DNA of 12,607 nucleotides, from contig SCRK01000160.1 of assembly GCA_004298075.1 (NCBI GenBank), positions 1-12,607 on the forward strand, read 5' to 3'. The notes under the pieces were generated by a model. That model ran no database searches and was not told the DNA's origin. It saw nothing but the letters and a program-made list of their open reading frames with translations. Positions 12,001 to 12,607 of this stretch are shown piece after piece. The DNA is from a bacterium (GTDB lineage Bacteria; Omnitrophota; Gorgyraeia; Gygaellales; Profunditerraquicolaceae). The position numbers and the translations under genes are program-made. How positions within the stretch are numbered: the stretch's first letter is position 1; every line of letters starts with the position of its first letter.

Positions 12001-12607
12001 GGAGGCAAAAGCTGTAAATTCACCTGTTAATAATGATCCGTATTCTGATAGAGGAAGATTGCCTATTATGCCGATGGCTTTCCCGCCTGTTATGTTGAAT
12101 GGGGTTGGCTCTGTAGTGATCACTCTGGGCGGTTTAAGCATTATTCCGGCAATCCAGACGGCAGCCAGTCCTGTGGGAGCAAGCAGATTTATGTTTGGTG
12201 GTAAGGAATATCTTGAGAGTAGGGGTATAGGCAGCAGTACTTTATTCCATGCTCCGCCTGACGATAACACATCAAGCTCTCTCTCAGGGCCTGATTGTGT
12301 TCTAGATACGAGAGATAAAGCATTAGGTTCATTAGTAGGAGTGGTAGGAAGCAGTGTATTAAGAGCAGCAAGAAGTGCGGCCTCATTAATCGAGAGACCG
12401 ATAGATGCCCAGAGTGCAACCTCCAGAGAAGGGCAGGGCGCAGAAGGTGCGTTCAGTAATATAGCTAGCAGGGAATTAGGCAATGCAGTCAACAGAGCCA
12501 ACAGTGAGCCTGTGGTTCTAGTAGGCGCTGCAAAAACCAGTGGTGCTAGTAGTGCAATCTCAAAACCGCTTGAAAACCTCGCTAATCTCCTAGAAAACCT
12601 GACTAAA
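2..12607 (+). CDS. Giant multidomain protein with SecA-like ATPase and metallopeptidase-like modules, partial at both ends
   Basis: Reading frame 2 was translated codon by codon and stays open for 4202 codons with no TAA, TAG or TGA. The gene runs off both edges. The first in-frame Met is residue 25, but the frame is open upstream, so it is not taken as a start. The protein is Lys/Glu/Ala/Leu/Asn-rich and mostly helical. Seen modules, in order, are a charged coiled-coil region with WDExLARxWH repeats, a SecA-like SF2 ATPase (1415-1965), a hydrophobic hairpin (2557-2592), an HExxxH metallopeptidase-like segment (3295-3420) and a Ser/Ala/Gly tail (4000-4202). There are only two Cys (1148 and 4099). 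The overall function is unknown. By analogy with giant ORFs of Omnitrophota-like bacteria, an envelope or secreted role in cell-cell interaction is possible, but that is inference. The open frame is certain; the role is not. Confidence 0.95.
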   Translation, partial: MVRRGSDGKETSIKAGDVYNTAQYMFRQAIWEKAVENKKNAFNNDNDLEAAIGLENNLKDGKVIISVEEMKAAAREVYRGFASDVLKAKLSEAVEKDAQRRVAAEAKEHQVRIDKEIDSFLNPQIEQAAKEASRNNEVQANKAAVVERLVEQEKEAHRKAGTLESWDEALARDWHTKQFESQFRNQKSGEVERLVEQEKEAHRKAGTLESWDEALARDWHSKLMDTGREAEKLTAKLMLEGIAKEAQRVAEEELRSTRENLREQYAEQYPYDEEGLALGWHREQAKRDFERSLEYKEEVDNAIASILFGHNLEKAMELTLLEHNLAGAITHMIKNDDFSVQNVFNRVNLLSFSMGKIMPFVPAERMEAYKYMSAKDNMDRNLKRDALKQATKAQAVMEEANRTNQIYQAIQSKLRAENRSVVTLEDVRDALKSNLGGEAAGEIDLAVKRKIEELDEKINAIKDFDTLEGQKNLWEILKSEGLEASWEQIDRLVRQEKESAKEGWDESLAREWHTKSILKDKIAELKEKKTAEAKLKAGKEVYEKAKLEAQNLFGRDFNTLADFMHARYLMSEEFGGLGKEIYQRAQEITGRQKAVGYFGEGKPEDVLAQAAREVIEERLIDQETDRRLAEQLAGREQKIDALVERERNIMEKSRQLDRWDEGLARERYARSHEENDPLPSREEIRGQVKAEKEASPDLYTDSKDFLGRDLNNILVSIGQAAKQPLFKKDAFMTKEVETKAKDSKVQELTIFSDHASYKKAGELAEGLPAKEKALMGELFKGSLDANTIAKMRTGTINEKSLYELARSTHYKTQLAQLSISDLFAMQQNVEAKLRHETANRSDTAVANETAEIHMFGFGKVVLLDLKAEIDSMISDLLLQKLGNSENRQSFSRVLEAQRENNRLKTETDTVQFVEIVNGQRVAHDFLLTEGVRNKAIEATTNFVGALMWKTLDEDQNKLEQLISYLKASLKNGSTSISIKEAFDKAELGIPEGFRDSPFLQLPVMENMLDMLVPQVEGLGANRELVKLAGGKFEVIFGDITGEQAKEIKGITEAIGELSEISAGHNRLIAEVLSRIEEKSVEEKGELRKKIEDVIIEKDPANLAKALDTLEKMYGEKLKEMGYSDTDIAGLKNDLRTKVEKLAKSLIECKDNLEKAIGKEFSSLKSLERFLQIFNMGREWAKDIETGKGKDVKEGSIKAIKAEIGKIHLSYLKGDYSSRGERDIKLAPLKEKLFNQLRASNKEKIDELRGILKDIKLTDNAVAAPTAVFNKEAGEVTLKLGDEFVDIILPELRSKDDSNNDLTGVQKIRDLTLSRLVEANKDFQSKYGLAKIIEKTIEESMAGKEFESQDKQEAYRVEQVILAVREVGKAIMQEFNAYKVRNILESKEISNKEKALEISDLLNSPVTGDQIKNITEIDSFINSKKDAFKDMKLIQREFINILTGKELIEAAMGNGKTLAAGLALIADRLIRKEDASGISLYMNPSSILVAKTIKDLQFWGKLFGHKVENFNAYVENLPTTLLYAMLKRTDSIFVGSMDTAPQIFNKRISMDIFEREAVEGIFEYLREKNSFVVWDEAQNLILSQIEAIVGEGHASLEKYRSRGIMLYNAIKKLDQTRDFKKLEITLSSAEYASYWDKTASSSLLNSFKGSDQQAWTMVRDRFIASRGLENAIRRELGNDKNIGAGEIASAFSAYMEKGKRVAFTKEGRVVPAESGMNANQILQDPMYTVVSALRRAEISGNNVRINWRDSSTGGTTTVASNALWFLREVSGRHTALSGTLSPYKHSLSLLFDGTVNTLGGKPALNYKVTDAQGNPVAPYLEFLVRGSIEHKVEIARGSYKELAAKVKEVLNKDGAFISVRQTELAELKNALKEAGLLDKADIYDNAIGNDRKIELGNALERMGKGQIIVAVLEIAKEGLNVAEGVQLFHAADKGDISGALQLFARINRTNSKSNLDNINLFFTREGVNKYLQDNHLVSTVLKERWEARKKEISEGQGLPEAKQAEIATLDNLISNLDNLKKSDSIIADEMAVLLAFHIGEEVLKSQVAQEQFNRVVQDLGIKMPFEMLKALWTERVFTSKGTPQEKIYEARLDFLSQVEQEFILKHNSELYASYAFKDKADPMDIAKNILTSMSRQIATLTDVLSGVSSRFASKDYEYTNAVYYQLTQHKAAKEILLDKQARKEIDDIFSLKEWDFESSLQTKWEKKMQSRIGGEGNNRQTAPPVDATYAQMADNLKEDINTKVSKTAGDKTHVVDNLLDWSVYLADNVFLPSVRTSSNSSKEIVAEKAQVLRTVNAYEALLQKKLGDTLKFNQETKDKLSLALDGLGKNSFSPYFAGVLAGELSQIASSEGYNGTAGGAFLATLANSILNIANNASYVINGSNTQDINLLQTAINVNNAINNSVGAYPGLSVSDQKLFKDLLSLAINPVVEKEGDSEGLYGYNRLEKLVGRAHYIEAVAGKGAAARTPYFVQTQDAMVNYWLGLNKTNSIGSWLRRGFAQKDRGSDNVKWEAMIRPFEYSGKTSLWKMSRVLNANPLYSSVSPLFTDLKLTEKQKNLMLAGGAAAAYTLAWASFSLLTMGAGLVAGAGIALALRENRKDFIKLDDKLNAISGQDKLLKNYMLAQHKAAQDTAKGYLLQQKDYPKLMKALGFIRPFSPFSYFYIKNSPSDRNLFNMSFNKYFKSSYGIKDAGDQDLSLIEQLNKTYSMFAAEGKNRATRRLLGFIPVREGRLNLGMLTKFNESSLEARLKQVDEILGTTFSDDYKGIEELKNKGLDTDAPIEVLQKILGKLGAKAKANNGREIDMFDIAASGMKADKTKRAEYQKLINSLYDISTEIVNKDTMSEAEYNKKMQGFKDTLDSVITHLQGLSTANIASRTEEKASSITNARINKRLGELLNNDASFINNDIEARGINNLKGLIKNELEKVDINKELSREAVETDDKLGARILDQRNHIIAGIISAIAYAESHLEKNIGDEYNEVLFTKYVRGILKDGSLGLKDKVERLHKLAETGAGEYKHYIRAQEELRKILGSDRETFIYQTQETAQRKKADRQFNKKLLELIGGMERLLLLKYEAQDMVGDHTLPEHTKYFYQIALEMMNDFSAKNAGALAKLKSNPSIAAIAGFPEISLPHLHKLAGLKELISLYKKELALSDDVVAYDKDGYKGLLKSLGIELNSAKIRQEVVAVTGAAGFANIEKNIKDYILDRVVTAIALKAKGYLRPGMDLTDIVPLMGFTGKALKAQMRNDLQTPLQQLAQQLVYQVAKNDAEMSLAIKKDYEEAMAELNNWLAEKSEDSGEANIDIYFAPSYIDTVKFMDMRNKNQGLQVWIPLDRFEVYLGDNGKIGFKLNDTGVVEARHEILGHGFGLALGIPLGETREDIRGYNDTEVFAQLLTAIDTIFRAAQRGYINPSEFTYLKIDKTIDHIFSKKQRFSYWYQNKGNASKEMDVYSNFMRDAYAAYYFGQLQNNLFGNNPSIIHNPANVLRAFTEQAFRLFKVNRFTGSLKAFNEKESIQGIIEMLEKEIADTETSQEDAQELYKEIQVFRAQLSRYKYVPSKEYLEGKMLPNFSKWANDIRKTLAQGRGTTSIANEWLDLKGPTIAKLYPQSYFEMFYSPAALSLIKTTDSLPVLLAGGNPPPDPMIRRYNEMLGQIFEVDKTNKVYTIIAPKVGVTMDEDDFMDILMNIFGITPKQARSIWLYSIEYSPGDVLKGIDQQRYSRVLAYLGKSGAIELQDFVNYVGGYSAETRRFIAVFKAQHIYGLGPGQFIARDDHTKGDIKKALAFYSHDAAEALIRAEAANVDQQAFGGAFIRNTKTENKEFNNLSNHIRKDYDSIYSYILSIRYSGHSWADKQQMLKGIYARLFGPDYDHKDVNLNIRVGALKTILKDAYAKSDEAVVDWDKVVTAAKEVEKSNFGRLVEMSGHIASFFAVPGASFDEFNTNTRLTKAAEVVLNDQKLRRVFQGLYDKAGFGLLSSSSSLNNSEVSRNDIIANALLAIFQSEAKAVNSPVNNDPYSDRGRLPIMPMAFPPVMLNGVGSVVITLGGLSIIPAIQTAASPVGASRFMFGGKEYLESRGIGSSTLFHAPPDDNTSSSLSGPDCVLDTRDKALGSLVGVVGSSVLRAARSAASLIERPIDAQSATSREGQGAEGAFSNIASRELGNAVNRANSEPVVLVGAAKTSGASSAISKPLENLANLLENLTK
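437..525 (+). repeat. 89-bp perfect direct repeat, copy 1
   Basis: These 89 bases are identical, base for base, to 572-660. The offset is 135 bases (45 codons), so the frame is kept. The copy encodes residues 147-175, beginning ERLVEQEKEAHRKAG and ending WDEALARDW plus H. Similarity stops abruptly on both sides (T against A upstream, C against T downstream). Identity at synonymous sites points to a recent in-frame duplication or gene conversion. Confidence 0.97.
572..660 (+). repeat. 89-bp perfect direct repeat, copy 2
   Basis: This is the second copy of the 89-bp unit at 437-525, encoding residues 192-220. The 46-base spacer between copies encodes a sequence containing KQFESQFRNQKSG that has no second copy in the window. 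The unit belongs to the divergent WDExLARxWH family also found at 1466-1546 and 1916-2017. Confidence 0.97.
812..844 (+). repeat. Degenerate WDExLAR-like motif
   Basis: Residues 271-281 read YDEEGLALGWH, followed by REQAKRDF. This resembles WDEALARDWH with Trp replaced by Tyr and one extra Glu. It lacks the upstream RLVxQEKE half, so it may be a decayed copy or a chance likeness. Confidence 0.4.
1466..1546 (+). repeat. Divergent WDExLARxWH repeat, copy 3
   Basis: Residues 489-515 read IDRLVRQEKESAKEG and then WDESLAREWHTK. Both halves of the unit seen at 437-525 are kept, with six fewer residues between QEKE and WDE. The DNA has diverged clearly, so this is an older copy than the 89-bp pair. 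It shows that the unit is a protein-level repeat and not only a recent DNA duplication. Confidence 0.8.
1916..2017 (+). repeat. Divergent WDExLAR repeat, copy 4
   Basis: Residues 639-672 read IDALVERERNIMEKSRQ, then LDRWDEGLARERYARSH. The [IV]DxLVxxE start and the WDExLARE core are retained, while the final Trp-His is replaced (Arg-Tyr). The spacing between the two halves is as in copies 1 and 2. Confidence 0.7.
2021..4243 (+). other. Unassigned helical region before the ATPase (residues 674-1414)
   Basis: The frame continues without interruption. Residues 700-1000 are mixed helical sequence including a less charged part around 850-875 (IHMFGFGKVVLLDLKAEID) that could be a small folded domain. 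Residues 1040-1260 are Lys/Glu-rich amphipathic helices that look like coiled coil. Around 1262-1290 the composition switches to short beta-like stretches (TAVFNKEAGEVTLKLGDEF, then VDIILPEL), suggesting a compact insert. One of the two Cys in the window is here (1148). I recognise no family and no catalytic motif. The region may be a scaffold that positions the ATPase that follows. Confidence 0.5.
4244..5896 (+). other. SecA-like superfamily 2 ATPase/translocase domain
   Basis: Residues 1415-1965 carry a full ordered set of SF2 motifs. A Q-like residue (Q1434) precedes IEAAMGNGKT, the Walker A (GNGKT 1452-1456). A motif Ia/Ib-like stretch follows (LYMNPSS at 1479 and IFVGSMDTAP at 1531). Walker B is VVWDEAQN (DEAQ 1574-1577). 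Motif III is LSGT (1775-1778). The C-terminal lobe has FISVRQT (about 1855), then IVAVLEIAKEGLNV (1907-1920) and QLFARINR (1940-1947) as motif VI with two Arg. The layout matches SecA: about 200 residues separate Walker B from motif III, with a PPXD-like strand-rich part and a lead-in, TTTVASNALWFLREVSG, resembling the SecA sequence before GMTGT. Key ATPase residues are kept, so activity is plausible. The SecA scaffold and C-terminal zinc site are not recognised. A generic SF2 helicase is the main alternative. Confidence 0.78.
5897..7669 (+). other. Unassigned helical region between ATPase and membrane segment (residues 1966-2556)
   Basis: The open frame continues through mostly helical sequence. 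Residues 1966-2210 are charged and may be the helical continuation of the ATPase, in the place where SecA has its scaffold and wing domains, but no sequence match is visible. Residues 2193-2207 (WDFESSLQTKWEKK) faintly echo the N-terminal WDExLAR motif. Near 2210-2225 a Gly/Asn/Pro-rich joint suggests a domain boundary. Residues 2320-2410 are rich in Ala, Asn, Gly and Ser and low in charge, unlike their neighbours. No known family or active site is recognised. Confidence 0.45.
7670..7777 (+). other. Hydrophobic Gly/Ala-rich segment, probable membrane hairpin
   Basis: Residues 2557-2592 form about 36 residues with no charge, starting LMLAGGAAAAYTLAWASFSL and continuing LTMGAGLVAGAGIALAL. Lys residues lie just before (2553, 2555) and an Arg/Glu/Lys cluster lies just after (from 2593). 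The length suits either one long helix or two short helices with a turn near TMGAG. It is the only strong uncharged stretch of this length in the window, and it separates the ATPase from the metallopeptidase-like segment. A hairpin would put both on the same side, a single span on opposite sides. The possibility that it is a buried helix of a soluble domain is not excluded. Confidence 0.7.
7778..9883 (+). other. Unassigned helical region between membrane segment and metallopeptidase (residues 2593-3294)
   Basis: Just after the hydrophobic segment the chain has an aromatic-rich stretch (FIRPFSPFSYFYIKNSP, about 2651-2667) that could lie at a membrane surface. Residues 2740-3060 are Lys/Glu/Asn-rich helices, coiled-coil-like in places. 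Residues 3062-3220 include moderately hydrophobic helices such as MERLLLLKYEAQDM. No catalytic motif or known family is recognised, and the frame is uninterrupted throughout. Confidence 0.45.
9884..10261 (+). other. Zinc-metallopeptidase-like segment with HEILGH motif
   Basis: Residues 3295-3420 read like a gluzincin core. A beta-rich lead-in (IDIYFAPSYIDTVKF, then LQVWIPLDRFEVYLG) comes before VVEARHEILGHGFG. H3358, E3359 and H3363 form HExxxH, one residue longer than the usual HExxH and like HELLGH of M49 dipeptidyl peptidase III. E3387 in YNDTEVFAQL, 24 residues after the second His and at the start of a helix, is a good candidate third zinc ligand, as in the xEfFAE-type ligand helix of several gluzincins. 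The M49 EECRAE motif is not seen, so this is not a plain M49 enzyme. A peptidase acting on envelope or prey proteins, or self-processing of the giant chain, are both possible roles. Activity is inferred from motifs only. Confidence 0.68.
10073..10090 (+). other. HExxxH zinc-binding motif
   Basis: The six codons encode H3358-E-I-L-G-H3363, followed by GFGLALG, as in many zincins where small residues follow the second His. The candidate third ligand E3387 is the GAA codon at 10160-10162. Confidence 0.7.
10262..11998 (+). other. Unassigned region after the metallopeptidase, with a Pro-rich joint (residues 3421-3999)
   Basis: The region starts with an aromatic helical part (RFSYWYQNKG, about 3431-3440) that may complete the peptidase fold. 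A short linker, LAGGNPPPDP, at 3631-3640 (10892-10921) marks a likely domain boundary. After it comes a more globular-looking stretch (about 3641-3960) with mixed strands and helices and many Tyr, Ile and Gly, for example VYTIIAPKVGVTMDEDDF and YGLGPGQFIARDDHT. A run of five Ser (3974-3978) closes it. I do not recognise the fold. Confidence 0.45.
11999..12607 (+). other. Ser/Ala/Gly-rich low-complexity tail, probable linker (residues 4000-4202)
   Basis: From about residue 4000 the composition changes from Lys/Glu-rich helical to Ser, Ala, Gly, Val and Asn with little Lys. A moderately hydrophobic stretch (about 4020-4053, MPMAFPPVMLNGVGSVV, then ITLGGLSIIPAIQ) is a weak membrane-segment candidate. 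After it come low-complexity parts such as GIGSSTLFHAPPDDNTSSS and VGVVGSSVLRAARSAASL. The second Cys of the window is at 4099. The last residues (ENLANLLENLTK) look like a short leucine-rich helix and the frame is still open at the edge. A flexible linker leading to further domains is the simplest reading. Confidence 0.5.

Noticed and set aside
11995..12501. Minus-strand open frame of 168 codons, Leu/Ala/Pro-rich
   Set aside because: It lies wholly opposite the giant ORF in the Ser/Ala-rich tail. Its composition is what the reverse of that coding sequence gives, and no family resemblance or ribosome binding site supports it.

Overview
The whole window is the inside of one giant protein-coding gene on the + strand. 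Reading from base 2, all 4202 codons are open to the last base, with no in-frame stop, no start that can be called the true one, and no intergenic gap. Both ends of the gene lie outside the window, so the real protein is larger than the roughly 4200 residues (about 470 kDa) visible here. I see no other gene, RNA, CRISPR array or mobile element.

The DNA is moderately AT-rich, with frequent AGA/AGG, TTA and ATA codons. TGG is the only Trp codon and no in-frame TGA occurs, so the standard bacterial code fits. A continuous, mostly alpha-helical ORF of this size with a mosaic of enzyme-like modules resembles the giant predicted proteins described from Candidatus Omnitrophota (OP3) and a few other uncultivated, possibly predatory or episymbiotic, bacteria. 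That assignment is inference from style, not from a marker gene.

Layout in residues of the visible frame: (1) 1-673, highly charged helical/coiled-coil region with a recurring W-D-E-x-L-A-R-x-W-H motif, two copies of which are carried by a perfect 89-bp in-frame duplication; (2) 674-1414, helical region with no recognised fold; (3) 1415-1965, a SecA-like superfamily 2 ATPase with Walker A GNGKT, Walker B DEAQ, an SGT motif III and a QxxxRxxR motif VI; (4) 1966-2556, unassigned helical region; (5) 2557-2592, a Gly/Ala-rich hydrophobic segment, probably a membrane hairpin; (6) 2593-3294, unassigned helical region; (7) 3295-3420, a zinc-metallopeptidase-like segment with HEILGH (HExxxH) and a candidate third ligand Glu 24 residues later; (8) 3421-3999, unassigned region containing a Pro-rich joint; (9) 4000-4202, a Ser/Ala/Gly-rich, lysine-poor tail that looks like a linker to further domains beyond the window.

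The working idea, as inference, is a giant envelope-associated or exported protein in which an ATP-driven translocase-like motor and a metallopeptidase sit on either side of a membrane segment. Only two cysteines in about 4200 residues fits a life outside the reducing cytoplasm, but does not prove it.
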